Below are positions 22,120-35,089 of a stretch of DNA of 64,000 bases, piece by piece. The notes under the pieces are model-generated. The model did no database searches. It had not been told where the DNA came from and worked only from the letters and a program-made list of their open reading frames with translations. Numbering within the stretch: position 1 is the stretch's first letter; each line of letters begins with the position of its first letter. Source of the stretch: Lolium rigidum (lineage: Eukaryota > Streptophyta > Magnoliopsida > Poales > Poaceae); the NCBI RefSeq assembly GCF_022539505.1, contig NC_061513.1, positions 352,637,696 to 352,701,695 on the forward strand. Reading direction: 5' to 3'. The translations under genes and the position numbers were made by a program.

Positions 22120-24688
22120 AATTATTGAGCCCATCTTAATGGCTATAAAGAAAGAACTTCTTGGGAGATAACCCATGTGTTCATTTTGCTACAGTACTTT
22201 TATTTTGTATTTGAGTCTTGGAAGTTGTTACTACTGTAGCAACCTCTCCTTATCTTAATTTTTTTGCATTGTTGTGCCAAGTAAAGTCTTTGATAGTAAG
22301 GTTCATACTAGATTTGGATTACTGCGCAGAAACAGATTTCTTCGCTGTCACGAATCTGGGCCTAATTCTCTGTAGGTAACTCAGAAAATTATGCCAATTT
22401 ACGTGAGTGATCCTCAGATATGTACGCAACTTTCATTCAATTTGAGCATTTTCATTTGAGCAAGTTTGGTGCCTCTTTAAAATTCGTCTTTACAGACTGT
22501 TCTGTTTTGACAGATTCTGCCTTTTATTTCGCATTGCTTCTTTCGCTGTGTTGGGTGGATTTCTTTGTTCCATTACCTTCCAGTAGCTTTGAGCAATGTC
22601 CAGAAGTGTTAAGAATGATTGTGTCACCTCTGAACATGTGAGTTTTTTATTATGCACTAACCCTCTAATGAGTTTGTTTTGAGTTTGGTGTGGAGGAAGT
22701 TTTCAAGGGTCAAGAGAGGAGGATGATATACTATGATCAAGAAGAGTGAAGAGTCTAAGCTTGGGGATGCCCCCATGGTTCATCCCTGCATATTTCAAGA
22801 ATACTCAAGCATCTAAGCTTGGGGATGCCCAAGGCATCCCCTTCTTCATCGACAAATTATCAGGTTCCTTCTCTTGAAACTATATTTTTATTCGGTCACA
22901 TCTTATGTACTTTACTTGGAGCGTCTGTTTATTTTTGTTTTTGTTTGAATAAATGCTTGTGTGGGAGAGAGATACGCTCCGCTGGTTCATATGAACACAT
23001 GTGTTCTTAGCTTTTAATGTTCATGGCGAAGGTTGAAACTGCTTCGTTAATTGTTATATGGTTGGAAACGGGAAATGCTACATGTAGTAATTGGTATGAT
23101 GTCTTAAATAATGTGATACTTGGCAATTGTTGTGCTCATGTTTAAGCTCTTGCATCATATACCTTGCACCTATTAATGAAGAAATACATAGAGCTTGCTA
23201 AAATTTGGTTTGCATAATTGGTCTCTCTAAGGTCTAGATAATTTCTAGTATTGAGTTTTGAACAACAAGGAAGACAGTGTAGAGTCTAATAATGTTTACA
23301 ATATGTCTTTTATGTGAGTTTTGCTGCACCAGTTCATCCTTGTGTTTGTTTCAAATAACCTTGCTAGCCTAAACCTTGTATCGAGAGGGAATACTTCTCA
23401 TGCATCCAAAATCCTTGAGTCAACCACTATGCCATTTGTGTCCACCATACCTACCTACTACATGGTATTTCTCCGCCATTCCAAAGTAAATTGCTTGAGT
23501 GATACCTTTAAAATTTCCATTCTTTACCTTTGCAATATATAGCTCATGGGACAAATAGCCTAAAAACTATTGTGGTATTGAATATGTACTTATGCACTTT
23601 ATCTCTTATTAAGTTGCTTGTTGTGCGATAACCATGTTTCAGGGACGCCATCAACACTTTGTTGAATATCATGTGAGTTGCTATGCATGTTCGTCTTGTA
23701 CGAAGTAAGGGCGGTTTTCATGATCAAATGGTTTGAGTATGCATACTGTTAGAGAAGAACATTGGGCCGCTAACTAAAGCCATGATTCATGGTGGAAGTT
23801 TCAGTGTGGACAACTAATCCTCAATCTCTTAAGAGAATTTTAATTGTTGTTGTATGCTTATGCATTAAAGAGGAGTCCATTATCTGTTGTCTATGTTGTC
23901 CCGGTATGGATGTCTAAGTTGAGAATAATCAAAAGCGAGGAATCCAATGCGAGCTTTCTCCTTAGACCTTTGTACAGGCGGCATAGAGGTACCCCTTTGT
24001 GACACTTGGTTGAAACATATGCTATGCAATGATAATCCGTGTTAATCCAAGCTAATTAGGACAAGGTGCGGGCACTATTAGTATACTATGCATGAGGCTT
24101 GCAACTTATAGGATATAATTTACATGATGCATGTGCTTTATTACTACCGTTGACAAAATTGTTTCTTGTTTTCAAAACCAAAGCTCTAGCACAAATATAG
24201 CAATCGATGCTTCCCTCGTCGAAGGGCCATTCTTTTACTTTTATGTTGAGTCAGTTCACCTTTTTCTCTCCATCTCAAGAAGCAAACACTTGTGTGAACT
24301 GTGCATTGATTCCTACATACTTGCATATTGCACTTGTTATATTACTTTACATTGACAATATCCATGAGATATACATGTTATAAGTTGAAAGCAACCGCTG
24401 AAACTTAATCTTCCTTTGTGTTGCTTCAATATCTTTACTATGAATTTATTGCTTTATGAGTAACTCTTATGCAAGTCTTATTGATGCTTGTCTTGAAAGT
24501 ACTATTTATGAAAAGTCTTTGCTTTATGATTCATTTGTTTACTCATGTCATTACCATTGTTTTGATCGCTGCATTCATTACATATGCTTACAATAGTATG
24601 ATCAAGGTTATGATGGCATGTCACTCCAGAAATTATCTTTGTTATCGTTTACCTGCTCGGGACGAGCAGGAACTAAGCTTGGGGATGC
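22120..24688 (+). other. A1 3' non-coding interior with polypurine-like end
   Basis: About 2.6 kb without a convincing gene; the A2 counterpart is 27484-28938 plus 39775-40908. AAGCTTGGGGATGC occurs at 22757, 22815 and 24675, the last directly before the 3' LTR in the polypurine-tract position. The short frames, such as 23321-23542, are not family-conserved proteins as far as I can see. Confidence 0.7.
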
Positions 24689-24776
24689 TGATACGTCTCT
24701 GATGTATCGATAATTTCTTATGTTCCATGCCACATTATTGATGATATCTACATGTTTTATACACATTATATGTCAT
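24689..24776 (+). repeat. A1 3' LTR, first 88 bp
   Basis: TGATACGTCTCTG to TATGTCAT matches the start of the A1 5' LTR. It is cut by A2, and the LTR continues at 42611. Confidence 0.93.
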
Positions 24777-26477
24777 TGATACGTCTCCGACGTATCGATA
24801 ATTTCTTATGTTCTATGCCATATTATTGATGATACCTACATGTTTTATGCACACTTTATGTCATATTCGTGCATTTTCTGGAACTAACCTATTAACAAGA
24901 TGCCGAAGTGCCAGTTCCTGTTTTACTGCTGTTTTTGGTTTCAGAAATCCTAGTAACGAAATATTCTCGGAATCGGACGAAATCAAGACCCAAGTTCCTA
25001 TTTTCACCGGAAGCATCCAGAACACCCGAGAGCCGCCGGAGGGGGCCTGTGGGCCCCAGATGATAGGGTGGCGCGGCCTGGGCCCTGGCTGCGCCAGCCT
25101 ATGGTGTGGCCACCCCTTCGACCCTCCTGCGCCGCCTCTTCGCCTATATAAAGCCACTGGATCGAAAACCCTGATGCGAAGAACCACGATACGGAAAACC
25201 TTCCAGAGCCACCGCCATCGCGAAGCCAAGATCTGGGGGACATGAGTCTCTGTTCCGGCACCCTGCCGGAGCGGGGAAGTGCCCCCGGAAGGCTTCCCCA
25301 TCGACATCGCTGCCATCTCCACCGCCATCTTCATCACCGCTGCTGCTCCCATGAGGAGGGAGTAGTTCTCCATCGAGGCTCGGGGCTGTACCGGTAGCTA
25401 TGTGGTTCATCTCTCTCCTATGTACTTCAATACAATAATCTCATGAGCTGCCTTACATGATTGAGATTCATATGATGATGCTTGTAATCTATATGTCATT
25501 ATGCTAGTCAAGTGAGTTTTACCTATGTGATCTCCGGAGACTCCTTGTCCCACGTGTGTAAAGGTGACAGTGTGTGCACCGTGTGGGTCTCTTAGGCTAT
25601 ATTTCACAGAATACTTATTCACTGTTGAATGGCATAGTGAGGTGCTTATTTATATCTCTTTATGATTGCAATGTGTTTGTATCACAATTTATCTATGTGC
25701 TACTCTAGCAATGTTATTAAAGTAGTTCTATTCCTCCTGCACGATGTAATGGTGACAGTGTGTGCATCCGTGTTAGTACTTGGTTTATGCTATGATCATG
25801 ATCTCTTGTAGATTGCGAAGTTAACTATTGCTATGATAATATTGATGTGATCTATTCCTCCTACATATGCATGAAGGTGACAGTGTTCATGCTATGCTAG
25901 TACTTGGTTTAGTCTTTTGATCTATCTTACACTAAAGGTTACTAAAATATGAGCATTATTGTGGAGCTTGTTAACTCCGGCATTGAGGGTTCGTGTAATC
26001 CTACGCAATGTGTTCATCATCCAACAAAAGTGTAGAGTATGCATTTATCTATTCTGTTATGTGATCAATGTTGAGAGTGTCCACTAGTGAAAGTGTAATC
26101 CCTAGGCCTTGTTCCTAAATACTGCTATCGTCTGCTTGTTTCTTGTTTTTCTTGTGTTACTATTCGCTGCATTACTACTGCTTGTTTACTGTCCTGGGCA
26201 AAGCACTTTTCTGGTACCGTTGCTACTACTTATTCATACCACCTGTATTTCACTATCTCTTCGCCGAACTAGTGCACCTATTAGGTGTGTTGGGGACACA
26301 AGAGACTTCTTGCTTTGTGGTTGCAGGGTTGCATGAGAGGGATATCTTTGACCTCTTCCTCCACTGAGTTCGATAAACCTTGGGTATCCACTTAAGGGAA
26401 ACTTGCTGCTGTTCTACAAACCTCTGCTCTTGGAGGCCCAACACTGTCTACAAGAATAGAAGCTCCCGTAGACATCA
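24777..26477 (+). repeat. A2 5' LTR
   Basis: The 1701-bp LTR begins TGATACGTCTCCGACGTATC and ends GTAGACATCA. TATATAAA is at 25145-25152. The first 20 bases contain the perfect inverted repeat GATACGTC/TCC/GACGTATC. Confidence 0.95.
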
Positions 26478-26487
26478 AGCACTTTTC

Positions 26488-26505
26488 TGGCGCCGTTGCC
26501 GGGGA
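26488..26505 (+). other. A2 primer-binding site (tRNA-Asp type)
   Basis: TGGCGCCGTTGCCGGGGA lies 10 bp after the LTR and matches the complement of the tRNA-Asp 3' end exactly. Confidence 0.92.
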
Positions 26506-26590
26506 GGAAAGGTAAACGGCACTCACACATTGGCAAGCCCGGCAACTAAGCACTTTTCCTCCCTCGTCAACTACGCGCCAAGCACTTTTC

Positions 26591-26608
26591 TAGCGCCGTT
26601 GCCGGGGA
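26591..26608 (+). repeat. A2 duplicated primer-site-like segment
   Basis: TAGCGCCGTTGCCGGGGA, in the context AAGCACTTTTC...GGAGGAAAGGTAAA, repeats the primer site region 103 bp downstream with one change (G to A). Confidence 0.88.
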
Positions 26609-26746
26609 GGAAAGGTAAAAGGCACTCATACTCCGGTTCCAGTGTACGAGTACTTTTACGGCGCCATTGTGTTTGTGCTCGAAGCTATTTCCTTTAGATC
26701 CTGCAATTGCATCTTTTTTGTTTCTTGTTTACACTAGTTTGGCATA

Positions 26747-27483
26747 ATGGACAACAATGAGCTTCTTATTCTATTTCTTGATTTAAAACATGGATTGTTT
26801 GATGCGAAAATTAAAAAACCTATGGAATCTTATTTGCATCTTTGGTAGTAATATTAGTATGAACGCTTTGAACACCATCGTTGATAATAATGTAGAAAGT
26901 TCTAAGCTTGGGGAAGGCTGGTTTTCATGATCTTTTTAGTCCCCCAAGCATTGATGAGAAAATTTTCTTTGATGATACTTTGCCTCCTATTTATGATGAT
27001 TATAATAGTGGTCTTTTGGTACAACCTACTATGGAGAGTAAATTTTATTGTGATTATACTATGCCTCCTACACTTGATGAGAATAATAATGATAGCTACT
27101 TTGTTGAATTTGCTCCCGCTATTACTAATAAAATTGATTATGCTTATGTGGAGAGTAATAATTTTATGCATGAGACTCATGATAAGAATGCTTTATGTGA
27201 TAGTTATATTGTTTAGTTTGCTCATGATGCTACTGAAAGTTATTATGTGAGGGGAAAATATGGTTGTAGAAATTTTCATGTTACTAAAATGCCTCTCTAT
27301 GTGCTGAAATTTTTGAAGCTACACTTGTTTTATCTTCCTATGCTTGTTACTTTGCTCTTCATGAACTTGTTTATTTACAAGATTCCTATGCATAGGAAGC
27401 ATGTTAGACTTAAATGTGTTTTGAATTTGCCTCTTGATGCTCTCTTTTGCTTCACATACTATCTTTTGCGAGTGCATCATTAA
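26747..27483 (+). pseudogene. A2 degenerate protein frame with conserved hydrophobic C-terminus
   Basis: The frame starts MDNNELLILFLDLKHGLFD, related to the A1 frame at 14823, stops near 26849, reopens at about 26905 (GFHDLFSPPSIDEKIFFDD) and after TAG at 27214 continues to HH at 27480. The last 80 residues match A1: RGK..., LKLHLFYLPMLVTLLFMN, YKIPMHRKHVRLKCVLNL and LLRVHH. The gag core is missing. The conserved C-terminus is the only substantial part shared by both copies. Confidence 0.7.
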
Positions 27484-28938
27484 AGCTGCTGAGCCCATCT
27501 TAACGGCTATAAAGAAAGAACTTCTTGGGAGATAACCCATGTGTTATTTTGCTACAGTACTTTGTTTTATATTTGTGTCTTGGAAGTTGTTTACTACTGT
27601 AGCAACCTCTCCTTATCTTAGTTTTGAGTTTTGTTGTGCCAAGTAAAGTCTTTGATAGTAAAGTAAGTACTAGATTTGGATTACTGCGCAGTTCCAGATT
27701 TCTTTGCTGTCACGAATCTGGGTCTACCTCCCTGTAGGAAGCTCAGAAAATTAAGCCAATTTACGTGCATGATCCTCAGATATGTACGCAACTTTCATTC
27801 AATTTGAGCATTTTCATTTGAGCAAGTCTGGTGGCCTAATAAAATCCATCTTTACGGACTGTTCTGTTTTGACAGATTCTGCCTTTTATTTCGCATTGCC
27901 TCTTTTGCTATGTTGGATGAATTTCTTTGATACATTAATGTCCAGTAGCTTTATGCAATGTCCAGAAGTGTTAAGAATGATTGTGTCACCTCTGAACATG
28001 TGAATTTTTATTATGCACTAACCCTCTAATGAGTTGTTTCGAGTTTGGTGTGGAGGAAGTTTTCAAGGATCAAGAGAGGAGTATGATGCAATATGATCAA
28101 GGAGAGTGAAAGCTCTAAGCTTGGGGATGCCCCGGTGGTTCACCCTGCATATATTAAGAAGACTCAAGCGTCTAAGCTTGGGGATGCCCAAGGCATCCTC
28201 TTCTTCATCGACAACATTATCGAGTTCCTCCCTGAAACTATATTTTTATTTCGTCACATCTTATGCACTTTGCTTGGAGCGTCGGTTTGTTTTTGTTTTT
28301 GTTTTGTTTGAATAAAATGGATCCTAGCATTCACTTTATGGCAGAGAGACACGCTCCGCTGTAGCATATGGACAAATATGTCCTTAGGCTCTACTCATAG
28401 TATTCATGGCGAAGTTTCTTCTTCGTTAAATTGTTATATGGTTGGAATTGGAAATTGCTACATGTAGTAACTCTAAAATGTCTTGGATAATTTGATACTT
28501 GGCAATTGTTGTGCTCATGTTTAAGCTCTTGCATCATATACTTTGCACCCATTAATGAAGAAATACTTAGAGCTTGCTAATTTGGTTTGCATATTTGGTT
28601 TCTCTAGAGTCTAGATAACATCTAGTATTGAGTTTTGAACAACAAGGAAGACGGTATGGAGTCTTATAATGTTTACAATATGTATTTTATGTGAGTTTTG
28701 TCTGTACCGTTCATCCTTGTGTTTGTTTCAAATAACCTTGCTAGCCTAAACCTTGTATCGAGAGGGAATACTTCTCATGCATCCAAAATCCTTGAGCCAA
28801 CCACTATGCCATTCGTGTCCACCATACCTACCTACTACATGGTATTTATCCGCCATTCCAAAGTAAATTGCTTGAGTGCTACCTTTAAAATTCCATCATT
28901 CACCTTTGCAATATATAGCTCATGGGACAAATAGCTTA
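27484..28938 (+). other. A2 3' interior, left of insertion C
   Basis: Non-coding family-A interior, matching A1 from 22120 onwards. AAGCTTGGGGATGCC occurs at 28117 and 28174. It is cut by C at 28938 and resumes at 39775. Confidence 0.8.
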
Positions 28939-31572
28939 TGAAGCGATTCAACCCGGTAAGGATTGGATCTCTGTGCATAATGTGCTAGTCCCTGGATCGA
29001 CTCGCTAGCACACACAGTTCGATGAATAAACAGAATAGCAAATGCGTCATTTATTACAACGTATGATCCAAAATATATTTATTACAACTTGCATAGCTCA
29101 TGGCTAGCCCAAATAATAGAGTTCAAAGCGGAAAACAAATAAATTCAAAGAGCTCCATCACGCCACAGGCGAACATGTTGAGTGGAAGCTCGCGACCTAA
29201 AAGCGATACCTTACTCGTCCTCGGAGTAACCTGCAACATAAAACGTTGCAGCCACGCAGGGTCAATACATTTGGAATTGTATTGGCAAATGTCACTATTT
29301 GGTGGATATATATAATGGCGCCTAACAACTACGTGCTCATTTGGCAGCTGGAGTTTAGGCTCATTTGCGGAAAGCAATATTTTCCCTATCTTTTATAAAT
29401 CATTTTATTTCTTTAGAAACATCGTTTAAAAACATATTAGCACAACCCATGCTGCAGCAAGACAGATCGGCTTCATATGCTCATAAACATCTATGGACAT
29501 GCTAGCATAGACCCATGTAGACACAAGCCAGCCTAGCTTTGCATGCTCCTAAACCCATTGTTTGTCCCATCAAGTTTTATTAAGAAATTGGAATGCTCGA
29601 GATCTTCCAAACGAGTAACATGCCTAGTTGCTCATAGTTGTCCGTAACCGGGGACACGGCTAAGTACTTAGTTTGACACTCTCGAGAGGATTGTACACTT
29701 TACCCACATGACCTAGTCAGCCCCTTTTACCATGATGCTCAATTTGCTCAAATGGTCGGGAAAAGACCGAGTCGAGACCGTTTTCGAAGTAGGACCCCAA
29801 GCCATCCGGACGGACCCATGCCAACCTACACGGCTACATCTGCTAGTCACGTCAGAGTTGGGTTCCTACAACTTACTTAGTCAAGCCGAGCCCATATGAC
29901 ATGCGGCTGTACACGGAAGCTACTAAACAAGAAACCTGTCCAATCTCTTTGATTCACGGGCGGCAATCCCCACCATTGTTCACCGTGCGGAGCGCTCCCG
30001 TCTTACCAATCCGCCCAGGTGTTTCATTATTTAGGTTGTTTTCATTATATCAAACATATACTTTTATTCATCTAAACTTATCATGATAACCCAATCCACG
30101 CATCTAAGATAGCATTGCTAAGCAAACAACAATACGGTGGCGACAAAAGAATCAAGTGTTGAACATGTGGTTGTTCTAATAGGTGTTCATAGCATAGCAA
30201 TATATATTTTTAAAACAATCCTACACATGGATAGCTACTGAAAATAACTACAAAGTGCATAGAAAAATAGTAGGACAGAACGGTGTGTGACACTTGCCTT
30301 CGTTGTTGTTCAGACAATCACCGCGGTCGCACTCGTTGCACTCCGGACAATCTACGGACAAACAAACAACGTACCATGAACACGGCGTGTACATGGATAT
30401 GCACAAACAAGAAAACATGAATGCAATATGTATCTTAATCGAGATCACACCACTTAGTTGTTCTGTAGTTGTCTACTACATGCATGATGCCATGAGTTCC
30501 GTTTTATAACCTTGTTAACACAGTTCCGTATTACTATCGTCTCATAAGATAGACTAAACCGACATGAAGTAAAGCACCAACTATAACGTAGTAACAAAAC
30601 ATAGATCTTAGTACTACTAGATGAAGGGTTTCATTTGATAGCATTAGTAAAAATAATCTTGCGAAAATAATTTGTAGATATTATTTTATAACCGAAGATC
30701 GATGTTGCGGATCATAGAAATACTACGAAAACAAAGTGTGCAAAACCGACATGCAAAATATCTAAAATAATCTACGCATTTTACTGATTCCAACGATATA
30801 TAATTTGTCGACAACCGACGTGTAAAACTCATAATATGGATTTTACAATACGCGGTTAAAATCTAGTGGTGTCCGAAACACGAAAGTTGTAGAGAATCTA
30901 ATTACAAACTTAACACAAGAACCAGTATTCGAAACGGAGCTTTAGATCTATAGTTACGTAATTTCAAAATTTGTACCGAGGTAGCTCAAACTAGATTCAA
31001 TTCGATTCAGGGATGATTACCGTGGCGTTGAAGACGCGTGTGCTGCGCGTGCAGCGGCAGAAGGAAAGCAGCGCCACTGCTCGCGTGGCTGCGCGCGAGG
31101 AAAGAGAAGAGATTCGGCGGCTGCTGCGTGTGCGCCCGTGGAGTCCAGGGGGCGGTATTTATAGGGGCTGATTAAGCTAGGGTTTGGGGTGGCCGGGTGG
31201 GCCTTGGGCCGGCGGCGCGTGGAGAGCTGGGCTGCTGTGTCGAGCTGGGCCGTTCGGCCGGCGCGTTTTTTTTTTTTTTTATGTTTTCTTTTAGTTGCAA
31301 GCCCCTTTTTTAGCACCAAAACAAATCAGAAAAATACAAATAAAATATCTGTGGATTCCTTGTGAAAAGGGCTTCATTTTGGAACAACTTTTAAAATAAA
31401 GTAAAACTTTTATAAAACTAAAGTTTGGCATACATGCCTAAGTGGCTATTAGTGCCATTTTAGGATTTGAGGTTTTGAAATAAAGTTTGAATTTCCCTAA
31501 AAAGCAAAGATGCCATGATGCTTATGAATGCAATGCATGATGTTTGAAAATTTGAAAAATTGGGATGTTACA
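28939..31572 (-). repeat. C 3' LTR
   Basis: On the minus strand the LTR starts TGTAACATCCCAATTTTTC (31572 downward) and ends GAATCGCTTCA (28939). A TATAAATA-type promoter box lies near 31155-31165 on that strand. It pairs with 37146-39774. Confidence 0.95.
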
Positions 31573-31590
31573 AACCTACCCCCCTTAAGA
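31573..31590 (-). other. C polypurine tract
   Basis: Minus-strand TCTTAAGGGGGGTAGGTT directly abuts the 3' LTR. Confidence 0.9.
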
Positions 31591-32329
31591 TGAATCTCGT
31601 CCTCGAGATTCGGAAAGGCTAGCAAATAGGTGTGGATGGTCTTCTCGAAGATCATCTTCTCGTTCCCAAGTGGCTTCCTCCTCGGAATGATGATTCCACT
31701 GAACTTTGCAGAATCTGATTGTCTTGGTGCGAGTAAACCTCTCCGCTGTGTCCAGAATCTTGATAGGTTTCTCCTCATATGTGAGATCACTTTCTAGTTG
31801 AACCTCATCCAACGGAACTCGTATCTCTTAGCGGTGTATCCGCCATCTCCGGGTGACACTTCTTTAATTGGGACACATGGAACACATTATGTATTGCTGC
31901 TAATGCCTCGGGCAACTCTAACTCATAAGCTACCTCTCCCTTGCGAGCAAGGATTTTATAGGGTCCAATGAATCGCGGTGCCAATTTTCCCTTAATACCA
32001 AACCTCTTAACTCCACGTAGCGGTGAAACTCTAAGATACGCTCTATCTCCTATCTCATATGTCACCTCTCTACGCTTAGAATCCGCATAACTCTTCTGTC
32101 TTGATTGTGCTACTTTCAGCCTGTCACGAATAAGTCGAACCTTCTCTTCGGCTTCCTTGATCAAGTCGGGTCCAAATAAGCTGCGCTCTCCAACTCCATC
32201 CCATAACAACGGTGTTCTACACTTCTCGCCATACGGTTGCTTCGAATGGAGCCATCTCAATGCTAGATTGATAGCTATTGTTATAGGAGAACTCGGCATA
32301 TGGTAGATTCTCATCCCAACTAGATCCAT
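31585..32329 (-). pseudogene. C integrase C-terminus and chromodomain
   Basis: The upper part (32329-31805) encodes the GPF/Y-type integrase tail (DRAYLRVSPLRGVKRFG, LAPRFIGPYKILARKGEVAYELELP, HNVFHVSQLKKC). The lower part (31812-31585) is chromodomain-like (YEEKPIKILDTAERFTRTK, CKVQW, EEATWERED). Chromodomains of this kind are thought to steer integration to heterochromatin. The two parts are in different frames, and the link to the integrase core at 32217 is also shifted, where CTG and CAG were expected. Confidence 0.9.
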
Positions 32330-33020
32330 AATCTAGAGCACAGGCTCTCAACATGTCCTCTAATACTTGGTTTACTCTTTCAGTCTGCCCATCAGTTTGT
32401 GGGTGAAATGCTGTACTAAACTCCAATCTAGTACCTAATGATTCATGCAATTGGCGCCAAAAGTGAGAAGTGAATTGAGTACCTCTATCAGAAACAATTT
32501 CCTTCGGAACTCCATGTGAACACACAATCTTGCTCATATAAATTTTGGCTAATTTGGCACTTGTGTATGTGGTCTTCACGGGTATGAAGTGAGCTACTTT
32601 GGTCAAATGATCAACAACAACCCAAATTGAATCATACCCAGATCTAGTCTTGGGTAATCCCGTGATGAAATCCATTCCAATCTTGTCCCACTTCCAATCA
32701 GGTATGGGCAATGGTTGTAGCAATCCTGCTTGGTTTCGATGTTCAGCTTTTACTCTACTACACACATCACATAGGGCAATATACTCCGCAATTTCTCTCT
32801 TCATATTAGACCACCAAAATCTATCTCGCAAGTCCATGTACATCTTAGTATTACCCGGATGAATAGAATACGGAGAATCATGAGCTTCCTGTAGTATCAG
32901 CTTTCTAATCTCAGGGTCATTGGGCACACATAAACGCTTCCCAAACCATAGTGTTCCTTGTTCATCCAAACGGAAACCTTCCGCTTTTCCCTTGCTCATG
33001 TTCCCTTTTATTTCTTCCAT
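32217..33020 (-). pseudogene. C integrase core
   Basis: This region has the H2C2 zinc motif (HPGNTKMYMDLRDRFWW...CDVC) and the DDE catalytic core: D in MDFITGLPK, D in VSDRGTQFTSHFW and E in QTDGQTERVNQ, with the expected spacing. Integrase inserts the DNA copy into the genome. It shifts frame at its C-terminal end (around 32230) before the chromodomain segment. Confidence 0.93.
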
Positions 33021-33043
33021 CCCACTTGTCTCCTTTCGGGCTT

Positions 33044-34034
33044 CTACGATTCTATCAAACGAGTTGGCATCACTTCCATTGATGCTAAATATCCTTGTGG
33101 CACTATTTCCAGCTCGAGATCCTTGAATTGTTCACACAAATCCAAAGGTATCTCTCCTGCGGTTATACCATTCACATAAACCTTACGGCTAAGTGCATCA
33201 GCTACAACATTTGCTTTTCCCGGGTGGTATTGCAAATTCATATCATAATCCTTTATGAGTTCCAACCATCTCCTTTGTCTCATATTCAACTCCTTCTGAG
33301 TGAATATATACTTTAGACTTTTATGGTCGGTGTACACATCACAATGCTTCCCCATCAGATAATGTCTCCACACCTTGAGTGCGTGCACGACTGATGCTAG
33401 CTCCAAGTCATGGGTAGGATAATTCCTTTCATGATGCTTAAGTTGGCGTGAGGCATATGATACTACTCTCCCATCTTGCATCAATACACTACCAAGGTCC
33501 TTGACGAGAGGCATCACAATAAACTTGGAAATCCTTCTGGATATCAGGCAAACACAGAACAGGTGCACTTACAAGGCGTTGCTTCAATTCCTGAAAGCTG
33601 GCTTCACAAGCATCGGTCCAAATGAACTTCTTCTCCTTCTTCAATAATTCAGTCATTGGCCTAGCAATCTTGGAAAAGTTCTCTATGAATCTCCGATAAT
33701 ATCCTGCAAGTCCTAAGAAGCTTCGGATATCTCCTGCATTTTTAGGTGTCTCCCATTCAGTCACGGATGCTACCTTGCTTGGATCCACTGCGACACCTTC
33801 TGCTGAAATTATATGTCCAAGAAATCCCACTTTGTTTAACCAAAACTCGCATTTGCTAAATTTAGCATACAACTTGTGTTCCCTAAGTTTCTCCATGATC
33901 AAACGCAAATGCTTCTCATGCTCATCTTCATCTTTAGAGTATATCAATATATCATCAATGAATACCACTACGAATTTATCCAAGTACTCCATGAATACCT
34001 TGTTCATCATGGTCATAAAATATCTTTGGAGCAT
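33044..34034 (-). pseudogene. C reverse transcriptase C-terminus and RNase H
   Basis: The RT active site FIDD is at 33951-33962, followed by the connection ([24 protein letters not shown]) and RNase H (DASRQG at the first catalytic Asp, [27 protein letters not shown]). Between 33489 and 33568 the frame shifts by one base (GGACCTTGG where GGACTTGG is expected). RNase H removes the RNA template during copying. Confidence 0.92.
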
Positions 34035-34896
34035 TTGTTAGTCCAAAAGGCATAGCTGTATACTCATATAAACCATACCTAGTAGTGAACGCAGTCTTAG
34101 GTATATCCTGCTCTCGAATCTTCAATTGGAAATAACCCGATCGAAGATCGATCTTAGAGAACACCTTTGCTCCTTTCAATTGGTCAAACAAGTCATTGAT
34201 ATTGGGCAGCGGGTACTTATTCTTAATGGTCACCTCATTGAGAGAGCGGAAATCCATAACTAGTCTCTTAGTAGAATCCTTCTTCTCCACAAATAAAGCA
34301 GGCGCTCCCCAGGATGATGAACTAGGCCGAATAAAACCCTTTTGCAGTTGCTCCCTAAGCTGTTTCTTAAGTTCCTTTAATTCCTCTACATCCATCTTAT
34401 ACGGCCTCTTAGCTATAGGTCCAGTTCCAGGCATTAATTCAATGAGAAACTCAACATCTCTATCAGGTGGCATTCCTGGCAATTCCTCTGGGAACACATC
34501 CGGATACTCTCTCACTATAAGAACATCCTCTATGCTAACCCCCTTAAGAGAATTAACCTTGGTACCTCTAAGTTCAAAGGTTGATTTGAAACGGATGCGT
34601 TTCATCTCCGGGGTTGTAAGCATTATTGATCTCTTAGCACATTCTATAACGGCTTCATATTCAGTCATCCAATCCATTCCTAGGATAACATCTAAGCCTT
34701 GTGACTCCAAAACAACTAGGCTAGTGGGAAAACTATGTGCTCCAATTTGTAAGATTAAACGACGACACCCAAAGGTTGCTACCAATTCTCCACCGGGAGA
34801 ACTAATTCCGATGGGTGTGTTGATGGTTTCGATAGGTATTCTATTTCTATCCACAAATACCCTTGATATGAATGAATGTGATGCACCGAGTATCAA
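33976..34896 (-). pseudogene. C protease C-terminus and reverse transcriptase N-terminus
   Basis: The frame begins within the protease just after its catalytic Asp, runs through [17 protein letters not shown] and into RT ([55 protein letters not shown]). The frame break to the knuckle segment at about 34879 falls where the protease active site has CTCG in place of an expected CTG. A second shift near 34020 separates it from the RT C-terminus. Confidence 0.92.
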
Positions 34897-35089
34897 ATAG
34901 TACGAGTGCTGAAAAATTGTTGAGCAAGAACGTACCGATCACTGCATCAGGTTCATCATAAACTTCCTCCACATTGACATGATTAACATGCCCCTTCTGG
35001 AATGGGTTCGGCTTGTTCCCGTCATTCTTGTTCTTCTCAGGGCAGTCTCTTGAATAATGCCCCGTCTTCTTGCAATTGAAGCACTCCAC
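34847..35089 (-). pseudogene. C gag CCHC knuckle and protease N-terminus
   Basis: The knuckle CFNCKKTGHYSRDC is at 35042-35083. The linker [19 protein letters not shown] and ALVLFDT follow, where the protease active-site DTG is broken by the frameshift described for the neighbouring segment. Confidence 0.92.
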
